Part shown: piece by piece, positions 16,201 to 22,617 of the stretch
Numbering within the stretch: the first letter of the stretch is position 1
Layout of the letters: each line of letters begins with the position of its first letter
IMG/VR virus record: IMGVR_UViG_3300030450_001500
Location: 1-31,492 of that record
Direction: 5' to 3' (one strand)
Length of the DNA: 31,492 nucleotides
Source of the DNA: a virus
Notes under the pieces: model-generated
Database searches by the model: none
Seen by the model: the letters and a program-made list of their open reading frames with translations, nothing else
Told to the model about the DNA's origin: nothing
Position numbers and translations under genes: made by a program

Positions 16201-18308
16201 TTACGATAGATAGTTCAGGCCGAGTAGGTATTAATACTACTGACCCTAATGGACAAGGTTATAGTTTTGCTGAAGATTTAGTTGTTTTAGGTGGTAACTC
16301 AGCAGATGATGGTGTGGGTATTACACTAAGGGGTAATGGTAAACGCTACGGAGTGCTTGCTTTTGGTGATAATGCTGACCCTAATAGTGGTGAGATATTT
16401 TATGACCATACTGCTAACAGCATGTCATTCAGAACCAACGACCAAATTGCTGCAACTATAGACAGTTCGCAACGAGTAGGTATTGGTTACACAACCATTA
16501 CAAGTTATAAATTTGCAGTTAATGGTTCTGCATATATAAATAATGGTATTTATTTACCTGATGGTAGTGCTTCATCACCTATTTTAAGTTTTGATTCAGA
16601 TTCTAATGTAGGTCTTTTTAGACCAGCTGCTGATACTTTAGGCTTCACTACAGGCGGCTCTGAAATAATGCGACTCACTTCTACAGGTCTTGGAATCGGC
16701 ACAACTAGCCCCACAGGTAAATTAAATATAGTGAGCGGTTCTTCAGGTAGTTATCTAGTAAATTTAGATTATAACGATGGTACTGATGGGGGCGGTTTTT
16801 TCCAATCAGGTTCGGTAGGTTTATCACTATTGCTTAAAAACGCTTCAGCTACACAAACAGTACAAATAGCTACAGCAGGTGATAGTTTCTTCAATGGTGG
16901 AGATGTGGGGATCGGTACGTCCAGTCCTAGTTCCGCTCTACACGTTAAAGGTGGCAGTACATCAACACCATCTGACTTTAGTGCTTTTATATCTAACGCT
17001 ACCTTAAGGTCTGTTGTAAACCATTCTAATGAATATGGTTTGTATATGGGTTACGCTAATTCTTCGACAGATGCTTGTGCTATTCAAGCTGGTCGATCTA
17101 ATGGTACAACTGATCCTTTACTATTGAATCCTTATGGTGACAACGTAGGTATCGGCACAACCAGCCCATCTTCAACTTTAGATGTAAATGGTGATGTAAC
17201 CATAACAAACAAACTTATTCATTCTGGTGATACAGATACATTTATGAAGTTTGACACTAATCAAATAGGTTTTGTCACAGGAAATAGCACAAGATTTCAA
17301 ATACAAACTAGCTTAGTTAGATTTAATCAAGAAGGTGTTAATCAAGATTTTCAAGTCTTTGGACAAAATGATGATAATCTCTTTTTTGCTGATGCAAGTA
17401 CAGATAGAGTTGGTATAGGTACAAACAGTCCTAATTTTAAATTACATCTGAAAGATGGCACTAGCACAGCAGTCTATCAACAATTCTCTAATGACACTAC
17501 AGGCAACACAACAGGAGATGGTACTGTTCTAGGTATAGATGCTGATGGTGATTTCTTAATTAACAACTTGGAATCCAAGACCATTAAATTATTTACAGCA
17601 GACACAGAGCGTTTAAGGGTTGATAGCTCAGGAAATTTGGGAGTCGGCACAAGCAATCCAGCAGTTAAGTTAGATGTTGTAGGTGATATAACAGCATCAG
17701 GATCAGGCGATAAGATTATTTCAGCTATTTCATCTGATGATGATGGCACTTTATTTCTAAGTGGAGCAGGGTCAGGGAAAGATACCCATATAGTTTTCGG
17801 TAATGACAGAGATTTATTTATATCTAAATCTTCAAGCACGACAGCAACAAGTGAAGGTACACCAGTTTTAACTTTAGGTAGTAACAATAATGCCACCTTT
17901 GCAGGTAATGTTGGTATCGGTACAACCAGTCCGGCAGTTAAGTTAGATATTGTAGGTGATACTAGAATAAAAGCTTCAAGCACTACAGCAACAGCCCTAA
18001 CAATAAAACGTAGTTCAAGTTCTGGTCGAGCACAAATGGCTTTTACTGATGAAAGTGATAATCAAATATTCCGTATAGGTATGACTGGTGCAGGAAGTGA
18101 AAACTTCAGCTTTTTTGATGGTTCTACAAATATTTTGGATCTGAATAGAAGTTCTAATACTGCGACCTTTTCGAATGACGTTTTAATTAGTAATGGAAGT
18201 TTAATCGTCAATCAAGAGGGTCAAGGCATACACCTACTGTCAGCAAATGGTACAGAATACAAATTAACAGTTAGTAATGCAGGTGCATTGGTAATTACTG
18301 AACAATAG
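13230..18308 (+). CDS. central tail fibre / tip attachment protein (J-like) with G-I-G-T-T-S-P repeats
   Basis: 1692 residues. The N-terminus has a hydrophobic stretch and NPVAPRNVVYGKTRVGGTIV (about 73-95), a hallmark of J-type tail tip proteins (Phage-tail_3 region through about 500). A fibronectin-III-like domain follows at about 520-632. The remainder is a long Ser/Thr/Asn/Gly-rich shaft; at about 1000-1575 eight variants of V-G-I-G-T-T-S-P-x-x-x-L-x-V-x-G occur, in places with near-identical DNA (around 17650-17690 and 17920-17960). It ends without a recognisable S74-type self-cleaving chaperone. It likely binds the host receptor and triggers injection; the repeats are a likely site of recombination and host-range change. 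Confidence 0.85.
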   Translation: MGKLKDFFEAVVGFAAGSTLVGLVLGTVPLTKVVSTFIGAVQQNFLYFGLSYITSKGSEDTAQRNLGIKTAVTNPVAPRNVVYGKTRVGGTIVQRTVSSKSGSTSQNVLHHVIAVAGHEINNITKVFIDGGKGTVELDLSSDFTSATENSTTVFRCTNSDFVNADNTDAYTGGSLIKLAFEKGDQTAANAYAVAQIPSSNWTTDHKMLGIAFVYVNCIYDSEKFTAIPTFSFEVEGKKVFDPVSSSTVYSTNPALIIRDYLMDSTYGFGAVADEINDAASGAGFVQARSDCNDSVSITGGSESRFTLNGEFVATEEPQRVLETMLSACAGQLLYNNGKFSLFVGKGRTASGTITDDKILAPIQIQTKASGKDLVNGVKATYVRPDDKYIAGEITPYKDSTFLTEDTPTGKASADYENFLDLAFPYTHSSFTAQRLARIALNYERQDQTLSVLVPLDFLSHQVGDIVNLDNDRLGYSGKDFEIIGMSFEFLNDQYLALRLSLKEYSSTIFDFFTYVADPTLPSEPPSGDNTVGSPTGLSLAEFVKDSQVRLHFIRATWTNNVDDKIVTTEVAYKKSTDSNFDAADVSYPSNSFSFYVEPATTYNVKVRHITNTGVSSSYTGTVDLTTSGGQVTLTTGTISGITIESGKLYQGTGTFNNSNTGFYIDSSGQFSLKDKLSFNGTTLNISGNLTVENTITADKIVVGGITLDNLISATDQASSNYLTTFSGAVKIASGGASAGYPAELQIQATEHTNAIGTLQQSQTQLTIRSRNNTSNGAIAFQGFNGTTPTNYGNFDASGNLNLNQNLVVSGDLTVSGTTTTVDTTNTNVKDNNLTLNYSTGDSSSTANGAGLTIQDAVSASTDATILWDSTNDEFDFSHKITTPSIQTSGASTIDELTVTNDALFQGSIDVGGGTIDCGAITTSGLLTVGSGAGAIKINESFITARSSDNANDINLIANINVLDADDIVIGSTSGQRFNDNIVLRTGGANRVTIDSSGRVGINTTDPNGQGYSFAEDLVVLGGNSADDGVGITLRGNGKRYGVLAFGDNADPNSGEIFYDHTANSMSFRTNDQIAATIDSSQRVGIGYTTITSYKFAVNGSAYINNGIYLPDGSASSPILSFDSDSNVGLFRPAADTLGFTTGGSEIMRLTSTGLGIGTTSPTGKLNIVSGSSGSYLVNLDYNDGTDGGGFFQSGSVGLSLLLKNASATQTVQIATAGDSFFNGGDVGIGTSSPSSALHVKGGSTSTPSDFSAFISNATLRSVVNHSNEYGLYMGYANSSTDACAIQAGRSNGTTDPLLLNPYGDNVGIGTTSPSSTLDVNGDVTITNKLIHSGDTDTFMKFDTNQIGFVTGNSTRFQIQTSLVRFNQEGVNQDFQVFGQNDDNLFFADASTDRVGIGTNSPNFKLHLKDGTSTAVYQQFSNDTTGNTTGDGTVLGIDADGDFLINNLESKTIKLFTADTERLRVDSSGNLGVGTSNPAVKLDVVGDITASGSGDKIISAISSDDDGTLFLSGAGSGKDTHIVFGNDRDLFISKSSSTTATSEGTPVLTLGSNNNATFAGNVGIGTTSPAVKLDIVGDTRIKASSTTATALTIKRSSSSGRAQMAFTDESDNQIFRIGMTGAGSENFSFFDGSTNILDLNRSSNTATFSNDVLISNGSLIVNQEGQGIHLLSANGTEYKLTVSNAGALVITEQ

Positions 18309-18316
18309 GGTACAAT
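18288..18316 (+). promoter_or_regulatory. possible promoter for the post-fibre genes
   Basis: TTGGTA at 18288-18293 and TACAAT at 18311-18316 are separated by 17 bases. The expected start of transcription falls at or just before the ATG at 18323, so a transcript would be nearly leaderless. The elements match sigma-70 consensus moderately (4 and 5 of 6). Confidence 0.35.
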
Positions 18317-18322
18317 TCTGAT

Positions 18323-18682
18323 ATGGCAATAGCATATACATGGGATGTAGCAACAGTCGATACTTACCCATCACATTCAGATGGTAGCAATACCAAATCA
18401 GATGTTATTTACAATGTCCACTGGCGTTTAAAAGGCACAGATGACACTAACAAGGATGCCGAGGGCAACTTCCACACAGCAGAAACTTACGGCTCACAAA
18501 GCCTAGATGTTTCAGATCACACCAGCTTCAAAGCTTTTGCTGACGTGAAACAAGCCGATGTTCAAGCTTGGGTAGAAGCAGCAATAGGCTCTACCAAAGT
18601 GACTGCTTTGAAAGCTAATATAGATGCCCAAATAGCAGAGAAAGTGACACCAACATCTGTCGTTAAGACAATCAGCAGTTAA
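18323..18682 (+). CDS. conserved phage protein after tail fibre
   Basis: 119-residue soluble protein starting MAIAYTWDVATVDTYPSHSD and containing DVIYNVHWRLKGTDDTNK and FADVKQADVQAWVEAAIGSTKVTALKANIDAQI. Beta strands in the first half and a helix in the second are evident. Small proteins with this YTW...Y...HWR pattern are frequent behind tail-fibre genes of marine phages, where a fibre-associated or trimerisation role is often assumed, but no function is established that I can name. It lies 14 bases after the fibre stop and its stop overlaps the next start, so it belongs to the same operon. Confidence 0.75.
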   Translation: MAIAYTWDVATVDTYPSHSDGSNTKSDVIYNVHWRLKGTDDTNKDAEGNFHTAETYGSQSLDVSDHTSFKAFADVKQADVQAWVEAAIGSTKVTALKANIDAQIAEKVTPTSVVKTISS

Positions 18683-18867
18683 TGTTGTATGATTTACTTA
18701 TGTGGATTTTAGACATTGTAATTTATGTGTTAGCTTTCGTTGGATTAGCTAACATTATTATCAGACTTTATCCAACACCTAAAGCTAATTGGAACATCAA
18801 GCTTTATGATTTTATAGATTATTTATCATTGAGAAAAGGAGTTACCAATGGCAGAAGAAAAAAATAA
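18682..18867 (+). CDS. small membrane protein
   Basis: 61 residues with one long hydrophobic helix near residues 3-28 (YDLLMWILDIVIYVLAFVGL) and a basic C-terminal tail ending RRKK. The ATG overlaps the preceding stop, and the 3' end holds the AAAGGAG ribosome site for the next gene. Orientation is probably N-out or N-in by the positive-inside rule, with the Lys/Arg tail in the cytoplasm. Small single-span proteins here could be antiholin or spanin-like accessories, but it lacks a lipobox or signal peptide; I do not assign a function. Confidence 0.65.
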   Translation: MLYDLLMWILDIVIYVLAFVGLANIIIRLYPTPKANWNIKLYDFIDYLSLRKGVTNGRRKK

Positions 18868-19045
18868 AAAACCTACTTACGAAGAGCTTGAAAAAAGCAA
18901 CAAAGAGCTAAAAGATACTTTAGATGCTCGTAGCAAACTGCTTGATTATTATGTAAATCGTTGTTTAATGTTAGAACAACAAAGCATACTTGATAAGGCA
19001 CAATCTGAGCAAAAGATGGTCATGGAGAAAAAGGAGCAAACATGA
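18848..19045 (+). CDS. small coiled-coil protein
   Basis: 65-residue, highly charged, mostly helical protein (ELEKSNKELKDTLDARSKLLDYY and CLMLEQQSILDKAQSEQKM) with heptad-like spacing of Leu. ATG 18848 is preceded by AAAAGGAG with good spacing. It overlaps the membrane protein upstream by 20 bases and the next gene by four (ATGA). There is no membrane helix or signal. Function is unknown; a partner for the membrane protein before it is conceivable because the two are coupled. Confidence 0.65.
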   Translation: MAEEKNKKPTYEELEKSNKELKDTLDARSKLLDYYVNRCLMLEQQSILDKAQSEQKMVMEKKEQT

Positions 19046-19200
19046 GTTGGTGGGCAAAGTTTATAGACGTGATGACTGGCACACATCGTAAAAAAGTTCG
19101 TGCTAGAAACGACAAAGGTCAATATATAGGTGACGACAAATCAACACCTGATGTTAATGAGGCTTACAAGGAAATAAGGGTAAAAACTAAGAAAAAGTAA
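19042..19200 (+). CDS. small basic protein
   Basis: 52-residue protein starting MSWWAKFIDVMTGTHRKKVR, rich in Lys and Arg, with an amphipathic N-terminal helix carrying two Trp and a lysine tail (KTKKK). AAGGAG at 19031-19036 gives a strong ribosome site five bases before ATG 19042, and the start overlaps the previous stop (ATGA). It is the last gene before the long-loop inverted repeat, so it closes the tail-fibre operon. The amphipathic Trp-rich start could lie on membrane surfaces. Function unknown. Confidence 0.65.
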   Translation: MSWWAKFIDVMTGTHRKKVRARNDKGQYIGDDKSTPDVNEAYKEIRVKTKKK

Positions 19201-19264
19201 AAGGGCTGGTACAACCTTTTATTCATATTGATTTCCTAAATATATTCTCGAGACCAGCCCTTTT
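19199..19264. terminator. 12-bp inverted repeat with 42-base loop, terminator-like
   Basis: AAAAGGGCTGGT (19199-19210) pairs perfectly with ACCAGCCCTTTT (19253-19264); T-rich sequence follows (CTTGTT). It begins inside the stop of the small basic gene and ends seven bases before the ATG at 19271. A strong stem with Ts after it looks like a terminator, but the loop is far longer than usual (42 bases, AT-rich), which leaves room for another function such as RNA processing or a protein site. Confidence 0.65.
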
Positions 19265-19270
19265 CTTGTT

Positions 19271-19621
19271 ATGGAAGATCTAGTTTTAGTTATACAACAG
19301 TTAGGGTTTCCGATAGCTGCTGCTGTCGGTTTAGGTTTTTTTATCTACAAGCTTATCATGCGGATAGTAGATGGCATGGAAAGCAAGTTAGATGTGGTAG
19401 ATGAAAAGGTGGCAGAGCAGATTAGTGCTATGGAACAAAGGTTGGGTACTAAGCTAGATTCACAACATGGTATCTTGGTAGCTCTGATTGACAGAATCAG
19501 AAGTCTTGACAATGAGATTATAAGACAGGACACTTTAATCAAGACTATTTTGGGTGTGCCACAACTGATAGAGCCAAACAAGATAGCCAAGGCAGATAGA
19601 GATGACCAAAGAAAAGATTGA
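19271..19621 (+). CDS. membrane-anchored coiled-coil protein, holin candidate
   Basis: 116 residues: one N-terminal membrane helix (about residues 5-31, LVIQQLGFPIAAAVGLGFFIYKLIMRIV), then a long charged coiled coil (about 35-95, MESKLDVVDEKVAEQISAMEQRLG). The plan matches small phage proteins often annotated as holin-like or BhlA-like. It opens the curli/cyclase/endolysin operon, and the endolysin lies at the end of the same gene string, which supports a lysis or envelope role. Its 3' end overlaps the CsgF-like gene by 20 bases. No ribosome site is evident. Function is inferred from shape and context. Confidence 0.65.
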   Translation: MEDLVLVIQQLGFPIAAAVGLGFFIYKLIMRIVDGMESKLDVVDEKVAEQISAMEQRLGTKLDSQHGILVALIDRIRSLDNEIIRQDTLIKTILGVPQLIEPNKIAKADRDDQRKD

Positions 19622-20096
19622 CGATTACTATACAAGCAAACACAAGCGAATGGGCTGTGCGATATTTTTAATCCCTTTACTAGCACTGCCCCTCTTCGCT
19701 GACGAAATCAAGTTTCAATTCAAGTCTCCGTCTTTCAGTGGCCTAGGCACGTCAGCGCATTATCTCACAATAGAGAATCAAGAGTTCACCAGAAGCGAAA
19801 CTATTAGACTTGAGCTGGAAGCGAAGCTAGAAGAACAACTCAGAGAAAAAAACAATACTTTACTAGAAAGATGGAAAAACAACTTGCAATCCAGAATACT
19901 ATCAAACATCTCCAGACAGATTACAGATTCTTTATTTTCTGACGATCCACAACTAACAGGGTCGTTTGTGTTGTTTGACAATGTGATTAGTTGGGATAGC
20001 GATGGACAATTTATCACTCTAAGCATATATAATACTCTTGATGGCACAACTACTGAAATTACTATTCCTGTCAACTCTTTCGGTTTTACTGATTAG
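19602..20096 (+). CDS. csgF: curli assembly protein CsgF-like
   Basis: 164 residues, or 148 from the alternative ATG at 19650. A signal peptide ends LLALPLFA-DEIKF. The mature start IKFQFKSPSFSG matches the CsgF signature (in E. coli mature CsgF begins with the similar TMTFQFRNPNFGG), and the end (GSFVLFDNVISWDSDGQFITLSIYNTLDGTTTEITIPVNSF) follows the CsgF pattern of a domain that ends with ITD-type strands. The middle is a charged helical region. In curli systems CsgF plugs into the outer-membrane CsgG ring and hands over the amyloid nucleator. The CsgG-like gene follows directly and overlaps it by 56 bases. The long basic N-extension of the 19602 start could be real. Confidence 0.85.
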   Translation: MTKEKIDDYYTSKHKRMGCAIFLIPLLALPLFADEIKFQFKSPSFSGLGTSAHYLTIENQEFTRSETIRLELEAKLEEQLREKNNTLLERWKNNLQSRILSNISRQITDSLFSDDPQLTGSFVLFDNVISWDSDGQFITLSIYNTLDGTTTEITIPVNSFGFTD

Positions 20097-20886
20097 TTGC
20101 GCAACTCATAGAGAATACATCTCACCCTGTTTAACAAACCCAGACAACGACTATAAAGATGTTGTAACTATCATAGGAAAAGCCGAGTGTTTTTCTAAAT
20201 CTGCTTTTGTTAATGAACCTATTACAGATGCCATCACCAAAGTTGGGGTAGCAAATGTGCAGCCCATAGTGGCTGTATATAAGTTTCAAGACTTGACAGG
20301 GCAACGTAAATCTATAGATGGCTATGCTAGTTTTTCGACAGCTATGACCCAAGCGCCAGAAACTTACTTGATTCGTGCCTTGAAACAATCTAAATTTTTT
20401 AGGGTAGTAGAGAGGGTTGGCATAGATCATATTACTAGAGAACGTCAAATCATCAGATCCACTAGACAGAAGTTCGATGACGAGACTGAGGAGTTGCCTT
20501 TACTCTTTGCAGGTATTTTGTTTGAGGGTGGCATCATTGACTACAACACTAACCTCTTGTCAGGTGGTATTGGTGCTAGGTATCTAGGCATAGGCAACAG
20601 CAAACAATATCGTGAAGATACTGTCATTGTCGCTATGCGGATAGTTTCAGTTAGTACAGGTGAAGTTTTACTAGAAAACTTAACTACGAAAACTATTTTA
20701 TCGGTTGGTTTATCTAATGATTTTTTTCGCTATATTGCCGATGGCACTAAGCTGGTGGAGTTCGAGACAGGCAATGCTATGAACGAAAGCAAATCCATTG
20801 CTTTGCAAAGTGCTATTGAAATAGGTATAGTAAATATTATTGAACAGGGCATTGAACGAGGCTACTGGTCGGTGAAAAACTTATGA
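20041..20886 (+). CDS. csgG: curli secretion channel CsgG-like lipoprotein
   Basis: 281 residues from ATG 20041 (a TTG lies just before). A signal peptide with lipobox L-I-S-C predicts lipidation of Cys20, as in CsgG. Conserved CsgG features are visible in order: IVAVYKFQDLTGQRK (E. coli: VSVYNIQDETGQFK), FSTAMTQAPETYLIRALKQSKFFRVVER, ITRERQIIRSTRQ, GGIIDYNTNLLSGGIGARYLGIG, YREDTVIVAMRIVSVSTGEVL, TTKTILS, IALQSAIEIGIVNIIEQGIERGYW. CsgG forms the outer-membrane nonameric pore that exports curlin subunits. Length matches the family (277 in E. coli). The stop overlaps the curlin-like start, so pore and substrate are translationally linked. This is one of the clearest identifications here. Confidence 0.95.
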   Translation: MAQLLKLLFLSTLSVLLISCATHREYISPCLTNPDNDYKDVVTIIGKAECFSKSAFVNEPITDAITKVGVANVQPIVAVYKFQDLTGQRKSIDGYASFSTAMTQAPETYLIRALKQSKFFRVVERVGIDHITRERQIIRSTRQKFDDETEELPLLFAGILFEGGIIDYNTNLLSGGIGARYLGIGNSKQYREDTVIVAMRIVSVSTGEVLLENLTTKTILSVGLSNDFFRYIADGTKLVEFETGNAMNESKSIALQSAIEIGIVNIIEQGIERGYWSVKNL

Positions 20887-21602
20887 GATTTTTAATTATA
20901 TTTTTCATTTCATTTGGTGTATATGCAGATAATGAGATCTTTGTCTCACAGACAGGGGCTAATGCTGCAATTAAGTTGGAACAGCTAGGTAGTTCTAACC
21001 TCATGGGTGGTACACAAGCAACGTCTGGTAGCCTCACTGCTTTGGGTCTCAGTGGTAGCGATATGACACTCACCATCAATCAAATAGGCTCAAGCAATAT
21101 CTTTAGAGCAGATGACTTCAATGGTGACAATGTCACAGCTTATTGGAACTTTGCTGGTGATAGTAACGTCTTTGATGTCGTTATGAATAGCTTAGAAGCC
21201 AACTCTAGTGATTATGTCAACCTCAATGTCCAAACTACAGGTAGTAGCAACACCTTTGATCTAGCCATTGCTGAAGATAGCGATGCCAGTTATCTAGACT
21301 TAGACTGGATTATTGATGGTGACAGCAACACATTTGATTTTGACATAGACTACGAATACGCTACTAATTACATGGACATCTTAGGTGACAGCAACGAACT
21401 GACATTCTCTGGTAGTGGTTATGCTGGTACTTCTGCCACAAATTCTGGCTACTTTTACCTAGACTTAGATGGTTCTAGTAACACTTTCAACATTACACAG
21501 GCTTCGACACTAGCAAGAGATTACCTTAAAATAACTGCTAATGGCTCGAATAGCACTTTTTGTATTGTGCAAAATGATGGTGGCACTGCCACTTCATGCT
21601 GA
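20883..21602 (+). CDS. secreted curlin-like repeat protein
   Basis: 239 residues with a signal peptide (MRFLIIFFISFGVYA-D). The mature protein is Asn/Ser/Asp/Thr-rich and built from short repeats of the type Q-x-G-S-S-N-x-F-x-x: IFVSQTGANAAIKLEQLGSSN, LTINQIGSSNIFRADDFNGDN, NVQTTGSSNTFDLAI, WIIDGDSNTFDFDI, LDLDGSSNTFNITQAS. These resemble the S-x5-Q-x-G-x-N-x-A-x3-Q unit of CsgA/CsgB, with the first two units closest. Two Cys lie at the C-terminus. It would be the substrate exported through the neighbouring CsgG pore, possibly an amyloid. It follows csgG with a four-base overlap. Later repeats have lost the second Gln, so polymerisation is not certain. Confidence 0.75.
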   Translation: MRFLIIFFISFGVYADNEIFVSQTGANAAIKLEQLGSSNLMGGTQATSGSLTALGLSGSDMTLTINQIGSSNIFRADDFNGDNVTAYWNFAGDSNVFDVVMNSLEANSSDYVNLNVQTTGSSNTFDLAIAEDSDASYLDLDWIIDGDSNTFDFDIDYEYATNYMDILGDSNELTFSGSGYAGTSATNSGYFYLDLDGSSNTFNITQASTLARDYLKITANGSNSTFCIVQNDGGTATSC

Positions 21603-22617
21603 CACGATAGGCGATATTTCAGAACTTAAAGGCTTTGGACAGATAGTTCGAGACCAACCTTATCCAGCAGTCTTAGATTTTGCCATAGAATCTTACGACA
21701 ACGTACAGACTAGGGCAGGTCGTGTCGCTATTACCTTCTTAGACAACACACAAGTCCGTTTAACAGAACATTCTAATTTAGTCATAGACGAGTATATCTA
21801 CAACCAAAACAACAGCTCTATGACCCTTAAATTCGCTTCTGGCACTATCAGATTCATTAGTGGGGCGTTGGATAAGCAAAAGGTCAAACTAACGACTGAC
21901 AGCGCTGAGATCGCCATTTTGGGTACAGACTTTACTGTCACAACCACAGAGTTTGGTTCTAGTCTGATAATCTTATTGCCAGATCAATTCGGTAATGCTA
22001 GTGGTGAGATTATTGTCTCGACAGGAGCAGGGCAAGTCACCCTGAATCAACCCTATCAAGCTACCACAACCAGTGTCTTTGAATCAGCACCCACCAAGCC
22101 AGTGACCTTAGATATTACGTTGGATTTTATAGACAATATGCTTATCATCAATCCGCCTAAAGAAGTCGTTGTGCAAGAAGAAGAAAGCCGACAACAGACT
22201 GACTATTTGGATTACAACGAATTAGATGTGGATTTATTGGCTGAAGATTTTCTCAAGCTTGATGAAGATTTTGAGTTTACTGAGTTGGATATAGATTATC
22301 TTGATGTCAACTTTTTAGAAGATCTGTTAGATGTCTTGGATGCACTAGATACAGGCGAGGAACAAGATCAGTTAGCCATCAACCTAGAATCAGCCAACAT
22401 TAGTGGAACAAGCATAGGGCAAGATACCGAAACTCAGATTACAACCTTTTTACAGGGTGAACGCTTGTCTATGCAAAGGGTAGTCAATCAACAGGCTTAT
22501 CTTGATTTAGATAGCAGTGGCGCATACACAGTCATCTTCATCCAAGATGGGGTCAGTAAGACTGTCAAAATCAATGGTGGGTCATCATCTAGTATTACCA
22601 TTACCCAAAACCCATGA
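21541..22617 (+). CDS. secreted FecR-domain protein with acidic Leu/Asp tract
   Basis: 358 residues. A signal peptide (MARIALFVLCKMMVALPLHA-DTIG) supports start 21541; ATG 21574 is an alternative that shortens the overlap with the curlin-like gene from 62 to 29 bases. Residues about 50-165 form a FecR domain: AGRVAITFLDNTQVRLTEHSNLVIDEYIYN, SMTLKFASGTIRFISG, TDSAEIAILGTDFTV. In bacteria such domains sense or bind ligands in the periplasm. Residues about 215-280 are extremely rich in Asp, Glu and Leu (YLDYNELDVDLLAED and related). The gene overlaps the CHASE2-cyclase by four bases, a pairing also known in bacterial genomes, which suggests it works with the cyclase sensor. Confidence 0.85.
   Translation: MARIALFVLCKMMVALPLHADTIGDISELKGFGQIVRDQPYPAVLDFAIESYDNVQTRAGRVAITFLDNTQVRLTEHSNLVIDEYIYNQNNSSMTLKFASGTIRFISGALDKQKVKLTTDSAEIAILGTDFTVTTTEFGSSLIILLPDQFGNASGEIIVSTGAGQVTLNQPYQATTTSVFESAPTKPVTLDITLDFIDNMLIINPPKEVVVQEEESRQQTDYLDYNELDVDLLAEDFLKLDEDFEFTELDIDYLDVNFLEDLLDVLDALDTGEEQDQLAINLESANISGTSIGQDTETQITTFLQGERLSMQRVVNQQAYLDLDSSGAYTVIFIQDGVSKTVKINGGSSSSITITQNP

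Noticed and set aside
17477-17983. 168-codon open frame on the minus strand inside the tail fibre gene
   Set aside because: It is antisense to a well-supported repeat-rich gene; its Leu/Val/Ser/Pro-rich composition reflects the complement of the fibre codons and no start signal is seen.
15150-18000. Repeats in the fibre gene considered as a CRISPR array or microsatellite
   Set aside because: The repeats are in frame, diverged at third positions and unevenly spaced; they encode a G-I-G-T-T-S-P protein motif.
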